From XBB1006 sp051877515 (lineage in GTDB: Bacteria; Bacillota; Clostridia; Lachnospirales; Lachnospiraceae), in contig JBJEIY010000017.1 in the NCBI GenBank assembly GCA_051877515.1, positions 248,001 through 312,000 of the forward strand: 64,000 nt of DNA, given 5' to 3'. Within the stretch, counting starts at the first letter, position 1; each line of letters starts with the position of its first letter. Below the pieces are notes generated by a model, which saw nothing but the letters and a program-made list of their open reading frames with translations, did no database searches and was not told the DNA's origin. Positions 16,988 to 25,230 of this stretch are shown here, in pieces. Position numbers and translations under genes: made by a program.

Positions 16988-17284
16988 ATGAAAAGATACA
17001 GCATAACAATGAGTACTCCGGTTGGATTAAAATATGGAACCATGGAGTTTGTCATTGCAGATGGAAAGATCCGGGGGATCCTTTCTTTGCTGGAACACTC
17101 GGAACCTTTTAGGGGAACGATTGACAGCAAAGGAAACTGTATGATCTGCGGACAGCTTATAACCTTAATGAGAACTATTCATTATACAGCTGTAGGTTGT
17201 CTGACCGAGCATGGGATCCGGTTAAGACTGCGGGGAGAACGGAACGATTTTGAAATAATCGGAACAGAAATCAAAAAGGAATAA
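16988..17284 (+). CDS. Small conserved-context protein of unknown function, first gene of the exporter operon
   Basis: This 98-aa protein has beta-rich segments, two Cys residues in CMICGQL and no signal peptide or membrane segment. I do not recognise the family. It starts at ATG 16988 after AAGGGTGA and ends 11 bases before the MMPL gene, so it is probably co-transcribed. A strong AGGAGG at 16960-16965 precedes a two-codon ORF (ATG-GAG-TAA, 16969-16977) just upstream, which may affect its translation. Its sequence pattern (STPVGLKYGTMEFVI, ADGKIRGIL) resembles small proteins with a compact beta fold, but I assign no function. Confidence 0.75.
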   Translation: MKRYSITMSTPVGLKYGTMEFVIADGKIRGILSLLEHSEPFRGTIDSKGNCMICGQLITLMRTIHYTAVGCLTEHGIRLRLRGERNDFEIIGTEIKKE

Positions 17285-17295
17285 GGAGGAACTAC

Positions 17296-19371
17296 ATGGA
17301 GAAGTTTTATTCGGTGGTGGTAAAACATAAGAAAACGGTGATCGTGTTTTTTGGGTTATGTTTTATTGCCTGCCTGTTTTTACAGAACCTGGTAGCTGTA
17401 AACTATGATATGAACGATTATCTTCCGGACGACACCAAATCCACGGTGTCCTTAAATAAAATGGAAGAGGAATTTGAGGGTGGAATTCCCAATGCCAGGG
17501 TTATGATCCGGGATGTGAGTATTCCGGAAGCATTGGAACAGAAAGAAGAAATGGAACAGATCAGGGGTGTGACAAAAGTAACCTGGCTGGATGATGCAGT
17601 GGACATTTCCATTCCCGTGTCCATGCAGGATAACGACACCGTAGAGGATTATTACAAAGACAGAGCAGCCCTGTATTCTGTAACTATAGAAGAGGAGCAT
17701 CGCATCCACGCAGTTTCTGAGATACGAAAGATCATAGGAAACGATAATTCCATGACCGGTAGTGCAGTGTCTTCTGCGCTGGCCACCGTTAATACGGTAA
17801 AAGAGATCCGAAAGATATCCATTATTGCAGTGATCTTTGTTCTGTTTGTATTGCTTCTGACTACCAACTCCTATGTGGAGCCACTGGTCATCCTGGTGGG
17901 ACTGGGTGTAGCCATTGTGATCAACGGCGGAACCAATCTTATTTTCGGAGAGATCTCCTTTGTGACTAATGCCGCAGGAAGTATCCTGCAGTTGGCGGTT
18001 TCCCTGGACTATTCTGTATTCCTGATCCACCGGTTCGAGGAATGCAGACAAGAGGAGGAGAATATAACAAAGGCCATGGTAAATGCCCTGTGTAAATCTA
18101 CATCTTCCATCTTGTCCAGTGGCCTGACCACGGTGATCGGCTTTCTGGCACTGGTGCTGATGCGGTTTAAACTGGGGCCGGATCTGGGTCTGGCTTTGGC
18201 AAAGGGTATTGCCATCAGTCTGATCACAGTGTTTACCTTTATGCCTTCCTTTATTTTGACCACCTATAAATGGATGGATAAAACAAGACACAGATCCTTT
18301 ATGCCGAAGTTTGTCGGCTTCGGAAAGGTAGTAAGAAAGATCGCCATTCCCATGGGATGTCTTTTTCTGCTACTCATTGTACCTTCTTTTCTGGCGTCCA
18401 ATTCCAACTTCTATTATTACGGTTCCTCCAATATCTATGGAGAGGGAACCGACTATGGAAGAGACAAAGCTGCTATTGAAGCCATATTTGGAAAAAGCGA
18501 TACCTATGTGTTAATGGTTCCCCGAGGGGATACGCCCACAGAGGAAGCCTTATCGGAAGCCCTGCAGGACCTTCCTGAGGTTTCCGGGATCATTTCCTAT
18601 GTGGATACAGTGGGGGCGCAGATCCCGGAAGAGTATCTGGATGCGGACATCCTGACAGAATTAAGATCGGATGATTACAGCAGATTTGTGATCTCTGTGG
18701 ATGCGGATTATGAGGGCGAAAAGACCTTTGCACTGGTTAAAAAGATCCGGAAAATTGCAGCAGACTATTATCCGGAAGGCACTTATCTGGCAGGGGAAGG
18801 TGTCAGCACCTATGACCTGATGGAAACGGTAAAAGCCGATATGTTAAAGGTAAACCTGCTTGCTATCGGAGCAGTGTTCCTGGTATTGCTTTTGACCATG
18901 CGGTCCTTAAGTGTACCGGTGATCTTAGTATTAAGCATTGAAACGGCCATCTGGCTGAATCTGTCAGTACCATACTTTTTGGATAAACCCATCTACTACA
19001 TTGCGTACCTTATCATCAGCAGTGTACAACTTGGCGCAACTGTAGATTATGCGATTTTGATGACAGACCGGTACAAAGAGAACAGGGAAACCCTGGAAAA
19101 GCGGGATGCCGTGGTGCAGACGATTTCCGATGTCACCACGTCCATCATGACATCGGGAAGTGCCCTGACTGTGGTAGGACTGTTGCTGGGGCATTTTTCC
19201 ACCAATAAATTATTGTCCCAGTTAGGAACCTTTATCGGACGGGGAGCGATCTTTTCCCTGACCATTGTACTGCTGATCCTGCCAGGTATGTTGATGATCC
19301 TGGACAGACTGGTGGTACGCAGGAAAAAGAAAGGGATTATAAAGGAGGAACTTGTATGCAAAGAAAAATAA
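17296..19371 (+). CDS. MMPL/RND-family membrane exporter
   Basis: This 691-aa integral membrane transporter has the duplicated RND layout. TM1 (about residues 12-32) and a first extracytoplasmic domain are followed by a five-helix bundle (about 170-330). The second half repeats this with a TM near 355-370, a second outer domain, and helices from about 520 to 675. The charged centres AVSLDYSVFLIHRFEE and GATVDYAILMTDRYKE, at equivalent places in the two halves, carry the Asp-Tyr proton-relay pair typical of MMPL proteins. It would use proton motive force to export a lipid or hydrophobic compound. Gene order (divergent TetR, small protein, exporter, secreted partner) suggests a dedicated regulated system. 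The substrate is unknown. Confidence 0.92.
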   Translation: MEKFYSVVVKHKKTVIVFFGLCFIACLFLQNLVAVNYDMNDYLPDDTKSTVSLNKMEEEFEGGIPNARVMIRDVSIPEALEQKEEMEQIRGVTKVTWLDDAVDISIPVSMQDNDTVEDYYKDRAALYSVTIEEEHRIHAVSEIRKIIGNDNSMTGSAVSSALATVNTVKEIRKISIIAVIFVLFVLLLTTNSYVEPLVILVGLGVAIVINGGTNLIFGEISFVTNAAGSILQLAVSLDYSVFLIHRFEECRQEEENITKAMVNALCKSTSSILSSGLTTVIGFLALVLMRFKLGPDLGLALAKGIAISLITVFTFMPSFILTTYKWMDKTRHRSFMPKFVGFGKVVRKIAIPMGCLFLLLIVPSFLASNSNFYYYGSSNIYGEGTDYGRDKAAIEAIFGKSDTYVLMVPRGDTPTEEALSEALQDLPEVSGIISYVDTVGAQIPEEYLDADILTELRSDDYSRFVISVDADYEGEKTFALVKKIRKIAADYYPEGTYLAGEGVSTYDLMETVKADMLKVNLLAIGAVFLVLLLTMRSLSVPVILVLSIETAIWLNLSVPYFLDKPIYYIAYLIISSVQLGATVDYAILMTDRYKENRETLEKRDAVVQTISDVTTSIMTSGSALTVVGLLLGHFSTNKLLSQLGTFIGRGAIFSLTIVLLILPGMLMILDRLVVRRKKKGIIKEELVCKEK

Positions 19372-21473
19372 CAAAATTAACCGCTGTCCTGTTGGCGTTG
19401 CTGCTGATCCTGCAGATCCCTGCAGGTAATGTATTGGCTGCTGAGGTCAATACACCAAAAGAAGAGGTGGTTTATATCAATCTGGATCCTGCAGGAACTG
19501 TGAAGGAAGTTAATGTGGTAAACATTCTTTATGCGGGATCGGACGGAAAGATCGTGGATTATGGAACCTATGAAAGCATTCGTAACATGACTACCACCGA
19601 TGAACTAACCGACAAGGATGGCCATATCAGTGGCACCACAGATGCGGAAAAACTCTACTATGAGGGAACCATGGGAAAAGTGGCTATTCCCTGGGATATT
19701 TCCATTCATTATTACTTAAACGGAAACGAATATGATGCCGCAGATGTGGGAGGAAAAAGCGGTAAGCTTAAGATTTCCATGTCCATCCGCAAGGATCCGG
19801 ACTGTAACAGCTCCTTCTTTGATGACTATGCTTTGATGGCCGTATTTACCCTGGACTCAGAAAAAGCCAAAAATATTGAAGCACAGGGAGCAACCATTGC
19901 TAATGTGGGCAGTGAGAAACAGTTGACCTATACCATTTTACCGGGTACGGAAAAGGATATTATCATTACTGCGGATGTGGCAGGATTTGAAATGGATGCC
20001 ATTGCCATCAATGGGGTGAAAATGAGTATGGATATCGACTTTGACGAGGGAGATATCCGGGATAAGATTAATGAGATCATGGATGCCGCAAAGGAACTGG
20101 ATGATGGTGCAGGACAGTTGAATGATGGAGCAGAAGAACTGCATAATGGAACAGAAGAATTGTATGATGGTTCCAAGGAGCTGAAAGATGCTGCCGGAGA
20201 ATTGGAAAATGCATCCGGAGAAATGAAAAAAGGTACGAAAAAGCTCTATGACGGAGCGATAAGCCTGAATAAGGGTCTTGCTTCTCTGGTTTCCAAGAAC
20301 AGCCAGTTAACGGGTGCTGCCTGGTCTGCATATGAAGCCCTGTGTTCTGCGGCTGAAACCCAGTTAAACCAGCAGCTTGCCTCTTATGGCATTGAAAAAG
20401 TAAGTCTGACCCCCAATACTTATGACCGGGTTTTGATGGATCTGTTAGAACAGCTGGATGCCGATAAAATCTATCAGCAAGCGTACAGTGCAGCCAGGGA
20501 TGAAGTGACCAAACAGGTGGCAGCACAGGCTGACACCCTGTATATAGGCTATTTGCAGCAGCATGAAAGTGAAATCTGCAAATCCTACGTGGAGAGTAAG
20601 GCTGATGATCTGTATTTGCAGGTGGCTTATGAAGCAGTGATGGCCCAGCTTATGGAAAACCAGGGACTTACACAGCAACAGGCAGAAACCTATCTTGCCA
20701 CGCAGGAGGGGAAGATCCTTATAAACTCTGCTGTGGCAGCCATGACGGAGGAACAGAAGGAAGCTGTTTTGACACAGGCACAGGCATCTTTGACGGAGGA
20801 GCAGAAGCAGCAGATCCTGCAGGGAGCCCTGCAGACCATGACAGAGGATGAGAAAAAGCAGATTCGGGAAGGCTACATTGAACAGATGATGTCCGGTGAA
20901 GAAGTGACAGCGCAGATCAATGAAGCAGTAAAACCGGCAGGTGCCGCAGCAGGGAAGATCACGGAATTAAAAGGTCAGCTGGATAACTATGGTGCCTTTT
21001 ATGAAGGATTGGTGGAATATACAGAAGGTGTCAGTATGGCGGCACAGGGGGCCCGGGAACTGGCCGGCGGTTTGAAATCCCTGTACCGGAATACCGGAAA
21101 ATTTGAAGAGGCAGTAGGGGAACTGGATCTGGCAGTAGGTTCCTTAAAAGCCGGAGTAAAAGAACTGAAGGACGGAGCCGTCAAACTGAAGGACGGGGCC
21201 GGAGAGTTGAAAGACGGCACGGAAGAATTTACAGATAAGACATCTGATATGGATACCCAGGTAGAGGAAGAGATTGATGATGTTCTTGCTTCCATGACGG
21301 GAGAGGATGCTAAGACGGTTTCTTTTGTATCCGAGCAGAACAGTAATATCCGTAGTGTTCAGTTCGTGATTCAGACAGAGAGCATTGATATCCCGGAAGC
21401 AGAAGAGGCAGTGGAGGAAAGCTCTGAACCCTTAAACTTCTGGCAGAAACTGATCAGTCTGTTTGGATTCTGA
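19356..21473 (+). CDS. Secreted, coiled-coil repeat protein (YhgE/Pip-like) partnered with the MMPL exporter
   Basis: This 705-aa protein has a signal peptide (MQRKITKLTAVLLALLLILQI, cleavage near ALA-AE at about residue 28). It carries a beta-rich N-terminal domain to about residue 230. Two blocks of repeats of the form EL-x-DGA-x-x-L follow (about 245-310 and 580-635), as in YhgE/Pip and MMPL-associated proteins. Between them is a helical region with three 16-residue repeats starting TEEQK or TEDEK (about 463-511). The C-terminus ends in a short amphipathic hydrophobic segment, NFWQKLISLFGF, rather than a full TM or LPXTG. Its ATG lies 16 bases inside the MMPL gene with AAAGGAGG upstream, so translation is coupled. 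It may form the extracytoplasmic sleeve of the exporter; this is inference. Confidence 0.82.
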   Translation: MQRKITKLTAVLLALLLILQIPAGNVLAAEVNTPKEEVVYINLDPAGTVKEVNVVNILYAGSDGKIVDYGTYESIRNMTTTDELTDKDGHISGTTDAEKLYYEGTMGKVAIPWDISIHYYLNGNEYDAADVGGKSGKLKISMSIRKDPDCNSSFFDDYALMAVFTLDSEKAKNIEAQGATIANVGSEKQLTYTILPGTEKDIIITADVAGFEMDAIAINGVKMSMDIDFDEGDIRDKINEIMDAAKELDDGAGQLNDGAEELHNGTEELYDGSKELKDAAGELENASGEMKKGTKKLYDGAISLNKGLASLVSKNSQLTGAAWSAYEALCSAAETQLNQQLASYGIEKVSLTPNTYDRVLMDLLEQLDADKIYQQAYSAARDEVTKQVAAQADTLYIGYLQQHESEICKSYVESKADDLYLQVAYEAVMAQLMENQGLTQQQAETYLATQEGKILINSAVAAMTEEQKEAVLTQAQASLTEEQKQQILQGALQTMTEDEKKQIREGYIEQMMSGEEVTAQINEAVKPAGAAAGKITELKGQLDNYGAFYEGLVEYTEGVSMAAQGARELAGGLKSLYRNTGKFEEAVGELDLAVGSLKAGVKELKDGAVKLKDGAGELKDGTEEFTDKTSDMDTQVEEEIDDVLASMTGEDAKTVSFVSEQNSNIRSVQFVIQTESIDIPEAEEAVEESSEPLNFWQKLISLFGF

Positions 21474-21488
21474 TTCGAGATAAAGACG

Positions 21489-21517
21489 AAAACACGCAGT
21501 TTAGGCTGCGTGTTTTT
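21489..21517 (+). terminator. Rho-independent terminator of the MMPL operon
   Basis: An 11-bp perfect stem (21489-21499 with 21506-21516) ends in a run of Ts. Confidence 0.92.
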
Positions 21518-21525
21518 GTATGCAT

Positions 21526-21554
21526 TTGCCTTCCGCGGGAACATGTAGTATGAT
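21526..21554 (+). promoter_or_regulatory. Promoter of the Nudix gene
   Basis: TTGCCT (21526-21531) and TATGAT (21549-21554) are 17 bp apart, 29 bases before the start codon. Confidence 0.6.
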
Positions 21555-21582
21555 GTGAGCAGGTGAAGAAAGGGGACAGAGT

Positions 21583-22047
21583 ATGGAGCGAAAAGAAGTC
21601 ACAACTTTGTGCTATCTGGAACAGGATGGAAAATACCTGATGCTGCATCGTACAAAAAAGGAGCATGATATCAATAAAGACAAGTATATAGGAGTAGGAG
21701 GACACCTGGAACATGGGGAATCCCCGGAAGAATGTGTGCGCAGGGAGGTGCTGGAAGAAACCGGCCTTACCATGGGGGATGTCCGGCTTCGGGGCGTTAT
21801 TACTTTTGTCATTGATGATCTGGATGAATATACTTTTCTCTATACCTGTAAGGATTTTCAGGGTGAAATCAGGGAATGTGAAGAAGGGGATCTGGTCTGG
21901 GTCGAAAAGGAAAGGATTGAGACGCTTCCTATCTGGGAAGGGGACAAGGTCTTTTTCCGGCTGCTTTCGGAAGAGAATAACTTTTTCTCCTTAAAATTAA
22001 CTTATGTGAAGGATGTTCTTATGGATGTTTCCATAGATTGCCAATAG
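21583..22047 (+). CDS. Nudix hydrolase, MutT/8-oxo-dGTP diphosphatase type
   Basis: This is a 154-aa single-domain Nudix protein. The Nudix box is intact: G-HLEHG-E, then SPEECVRREVLEETGL, providing the Mg-binding REVLEE glutamates. The N-terminal LCYLEQDGKYLMLHRTKKEHDINKDKYIG resembles 8-oxo-dGTP diphosphatases of Firmicutes, so a nucleotide-pool sanitising role is likely, though Nudix substrates are hard to predict. AAAGGGGA precedes the ATG. The gene stands alone between two terminators or promoters. Confidence 0.9.
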   Translation: MERKEVTTLCYLEQDGKYLMLHRTKKEHDINKDKYIGVGGHLEHGESPEECVRREVLEETGLTMGDVRLRGVITFVIDDLDEYTFLYTCKDFQGEIRECEEGDLVWVEKERIETLPIWEGDKVFFRLLSEENNFFSLKLTYVKDVLMDVSIDCQ

Positions 22048-22097
22048 GTAATTTCCTGTATTTTCATGTGGAAAGTCCCAATTTTGGTATAAAAAAC

Positions 22098-22126
22098 TTG
22101 TGCGGAAAACCTGAAAATGATAAAAT
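22098..22126 (+). promoter_or_regulatory. Promoter of the diaminopimelate dehydrogenase gene
   Basis: TTGTGC (22098-22103) and TAAAAT (22121-22126) are separated by 17 bp, 44 bases before the start codon. Confidence 0.5.
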
Positions 22127-22169
22127 TATCTCCGAGAAGGAAAGTTGGGTAGAAAAAGGAGATGTGAAT

Positions 22170-23156
22170 ATGAGCACTAGAATTGGTATTATGGGTTATG
22201 GAAACCTTGGCCGGGGCATAGAGTGTGCCATCCGCCAGAATGATGACATGGAGTTGGTTGCAGTTTTTACAAGAAGAGATCCGGCAACATTAAAGATCCT
22301 GACACAGGGAGTTCCGGTGGTAAGTGCATCCGAAGCTTCCCAGTGGAAAGATAAGATTGATGTTATGATCCTTTGTGGAGGAAGTGCTACAGATCTTCCG
22401 AAGCAGACACCTGTATATGCGAAGGATTTCAATGTTGTTGACAGCTTTGATACACATGCAAAGGTTCCGGAGCATTTTGCTGCAGTGGATGCAGCTGCAA
22501 AAGAGACTGATCACGTGGCAATTATATCCGTGGGTTGGGATCCGGGTATGTTCTCATTAAATCGTTTATATGCTAATGCAGTTTTACCGGAAGGAAAAGA
22601 TTATACTTTCTGGGGAAAAGGTGTAAGTCAGGGTCATTCTGATGCAATTCGTCGTATTGAAGGCGTAAAGGATGGAAAACAGTACACCATTCCTGTTGAA
22701 AGTGCGTTGGAAGCAGCCCGTTCCGGAGAGGGTGTAGAACTTACAACCAGACAGAAACATACCAGAGAGTGTTTTGTTGTATTAGAAGAAGGAGCAGATG
22801 CTGCTAAGGTTGAGCAGGCGATCAAGACCATGCCAAACTACTTTGACGAGTATGATACTACCGTACACTTCATCAGTGAAGAAGAGTTAAAGGCAAATCA
22901 TAGTGGAATTCCTCATGGCGGATTTGTTCTTCGAAGCGGTGTTACCGGTTGGGAGAAAGAGAATAAGCACGTGATTGAATACAGCCTGAAGTTAGATTCC
23001 AATCCTGAGTTTACCACCAGTGTTCTTATTGCATATGCAAGAGCAGCACATCGTCTGGTAAAAGAGGGACAGACCGGATGTAAGACCGTATTTGATATTG
23101 CACCGGCATACTTAAGCCCGAAGAGTGGCGACGAATTACGCGCAACCATGCTGTAA
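22170..23156 (+). CDS. ddh: meso-Diaminopimelate dehydrogenase
   Basis: It reversibly aminates tetrahydrodipicolinate to meso-diaminopimelate with NADPH. This one-step route to lysine and peptidoglycan bypasses the succinylase or acetylase branch. The 328-aa protein has an N-terminal Rossmann motif (IGIMGYGNLGRGIECAI, then FTRRDP), DVMILCGGSATDLP, the family-typical SVGWDPGMFSLNRLYA and GKGVSQGHSDAIRRIEGV, and HGGFVLRSG near the substrate site. I choose ATG 22170 because AAAGGAGA precedes it. The longer frame from 22038 begins inside the Nudix gene. No other dap genes are nearby. Confidence 0.95.
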   Translation: MSTRIGIMGYGNLGRGIECAIRQNDDMELVAVFTRRDPATLKILTQGVPVVSASEASQWKDKIDVMILCGGSATDLPKQTPVYAKDFNVVDSFDTHAKVPEHFAAVDAAAKETDHVAIISVGWDPGMFSLNRLYANAVLPEGKDYTFWGKGVSQGHSDAIRRIEGVKDGKQYTIPVESALEAARSGEGVELTTRQKHTRECFVVLEEGADAAKVEQAIKTMPNYFDEYDTTVHFISEEELKANHSGIPHGGFVLRSGVTGWEKENKHVIEYSLKLDSNPEFTTSVLIAYARAAHRLVKEGQTGCKTVFDIAPAYLSPKSGDELRATML

Positions 23157-23171
23157 AGAGTAAAACAGGAT

Positions 23172-23230
23172 ACAGTCCTTTTGCGGAAGAGGGTAGGATT
23201 TACCTGATTCCGGAAAGGACTGTTTTTTTT
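23172..23230 (+). terminator. Rho-independent terminator after ddh
   Basis: A 10-bp outer stem (23172-23181 with 23214-23223) continues into an inner bulged helix and is followed by eight Ts. Confidence 0.9.
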
Positions 23231-23250
23231 CGCAATTTTGTAGATTGGAC

Positions 23251-23279
23251 TTGAAAAGTCTGAATAAATAACATAGAAT
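23251..23279 (+). promoter_or_regulatory. Promoter of the chemoreceptor gene
   Basis: TTGAAA (23251-23256) and TAGAAT (23274-23279) are spaced 17 bp. No SigD-type TAAA/GCCGATAA pair was seen. Confidence 0.55.
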
Positions 23280-23321
23280 TATCTTATAGTTTGTCGAAAA
23301 AGCACTTGAGGGAGGTTACTT

Positions 23322-25049
23322 ATGAAAAAGAAAAGAGTTCGCAGACTGAGTATACGTTACAAAATTCTGATTCCTGCCAGTATCCTGCTGCTGTTGACTT
23401 GTGCGGTATTAGGCTTTTTTGCCTGCAGTAAGATTAAATCCAGCATGATCGAGATGGCGGTGGAAGAAGCGGAAATGGCTTCTACTTTTACACTGAAGGT
23501 CCTTGACGGAGATTTGGTAGAGCAATTAAAACCCGGATGCGAATCCTCCATGATATATCAGACCCTGATTTCTGATATGAGAGATTGCCAGTCCGGCTGT
23601 AATATTAAGTTCATGTATACCTTATACGAGAAGGATCAGAAGATCTATTATGGTGTAGATACCGATGATTCGCCTGAACAGCGCAAGGTGGGAGATGAAT
23701 TTGAATTTTCCTATGCGGAGTTTGCGGATGTATTCGCAGGACAGGATCTGGTGCAGGATTTTGTGTATGATAACGGCGATGGCAATTTAATCTCTGCATA
23801 TCGTCCCATCAAGAACAGCTCCGGTGAGGTTGTGGGAGTGCTGGGATGTGATTATGATGCAGAACCGGTACTTGCCAAAGTGAAATCCGTCAGACAAACC
23901 ATTGTTTTTATTGCCGGCATCTGTCTTGCTGCGGCTATTCTGTTGATGGCGGGAGTATTAAGGGCAATCATGCATGGTTTAATGCAGGTTGACCGGAAGA
24001 TTTATGATCTTGTTAACAATGAAGGAGATTTGACACAGAAACTGGAGATCCGTTCCGGAGATGAGATGGAACTGATCGCCAATAATGTGAATTCCCTTCT
24101 GGAATATATACGCGGAATCATGGTTAATATTTCCGGCAATTCCAATTCTCTGGATGCTTCCTCACAAAATGTAGTTCAGAGTCTGAAAAATGCGGAAATG
24201 AGTATTTCCGATGTTTCTGCCACCATGGAAGAAATGAGTGCGGCGATGGAAGAAACCAATGCATCTCTCAATCAGATTACCGAAGCAGTGGGACAGATTT
24301 ATGAGTCTGTGGAAACGATTTCGGAAAGAGCCGGAGAGGGACATGCCTCTGCCAATGTGATTAAGGATCATGCATCCCAGATTCACCAGAAAGCTCTTAC
24401 AGATCAGGAGCAGGCAAAAGTGCTTGCGGCAAATATGGCAGATTCTATTCAGGAAAAAATTGAGAAGTCTAAGGCGGTGGAGAAGATCAGTGAACTGACC
24501 AATAATATCATCAGTATTACAGATCAGACCAATCTATTATCTTTAAATGCCAGTATTGAAGCTGCCAGGGCCGGAGAAGCAGGCAGGGGATTTGCAGTTG
24601 TGGCCGGTGAGATCGGACAGTTGGCGATGAACTCAGCGGCTGCGGCCACAGAGATCCGTCAGGTAAGCGCAGAAGTGATCCAAACCGTGGATGAGCTGGC
24701 AAAGGAAGCGGAGAACATGGTTCGGTTTATGGAAGAAACGGCTATGACGGGATATCAGAGACTTCTTGAAACCAGTGACAGTTACGAAAGCGATGTGGAA
24801 AATATGAATCGCATGATGTCAGAATTTGCTTCTGAAAGCAGCCAGTTAAAAAAGCGAATTGATGATATCAAAGATGCAATTTCAGCTGTTAACATTGCAG
24901 TGGAGGAAAGCACCAACGGTGTTACCAATGTAACGGAAACCAGCGTAGATTTAGCCGGCAGCATTGGGGATATCGAAAGAGAGGCAGATTCCAATATGGG
25001 AATTGCCATTCAGCTGAATCAGGAAGTGAACCGGTTTAAACTGGAATAA
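23322..25049 (+). CDS. Methyl-accepting chemotaxis protein
   Basis: This 575-aa transmembrane chemoreceptor has TM1 near residues 14-34 and an extracytoplasmic sensor of Cache type (about 35-190, with YYGVDTDDSPEQRKVGDEF and VVGVLGCDYDAEPV as in single or double Cache domains). TM2 lies at about 192-214. A HAMP linker follows, then a long cytoplasmic coiled coil with the highly conserved hairpin tip (ITDQTNLLSLNASIEAARAGEAGRGFAVVAGEIG). GGGAGGTTACTT precedes the ATG. It fits with the flagellar operon at the end of the window. The ligand is unknown; Cache domains often bind amino acids or small carboxylates. Confidence 0.95.
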   Translation: MKKKRVRRLSIRYKILIPASILLLLTCAVLGFFACSKIKSSMIEMAVEEAEMASTFTLKVLDGDLVEQLKPGCESSMIYQTLISDMRDCQSGCNIKFMYTLYEKDQKIYYGVDTDDSPEQRKVGDEFEFSYAEFADVFAGQDLVQDFVYDNGDGNLISAYRPIKNSSGEVVGVLGCDYDAEPVLAKVKSVRQTIVFIAGICLAAAILLMAGVLRAIMHGLMQVDRKIYDLVNNEGDLTQKLEIRSGDEMELIANNVNSLLEYIRGIMVNISGNSNSLDASSQNVVQSLKNAEMSISDVSATMEEMSAAMEETNASLNQITEAVGQIYESVETISERAGEGHASANVIKDHASQIHQKALTDQEQAKVLAANMADSIQEKIEKSKAVEKISELTNNIISITDQTNLLSLNASIEAARAGEAGRGFAVVAGEIGQLAMNSAAAATEIRQVSAEVIQTVDELAKEAENMVRFMEETAMTGYQRLLETSDSYESDVENMNRMMSEFASESSQLKKRIDDIKDAISAVNIAVEESTNGVTNVTETSVDLAGSIGDIEREADSNMGIAIQLNQEVNRFKLE

Positions 25050-25149
25050 AAGCCGTCTCGGAGTACAGTAGTACTTGGGTTAGTGATGTCGTTTTGTAAT
25101 AACATATATTATTCATAACAAACATTTGATTTCTGCATGTTATACACTA

Positions 25150-25178
25150 TGGACAAAGCAGAGTGGTAGTGCTATACT
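25150..25178 (+). promoter_or_regulatory. Promoter of the Gate-type membrane protein gene
   Basis: TGGACA (25150-25155) and TATACT (25173-25178) are spaced 17 bp, about 50 bases before the start. Confidence 0.55.
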
Positions 25179-25230
25179 TCGAAAAAGTGAGACATGAACA
25201 CACAATAAAAAATCAGGTAGGAGAAAACAA

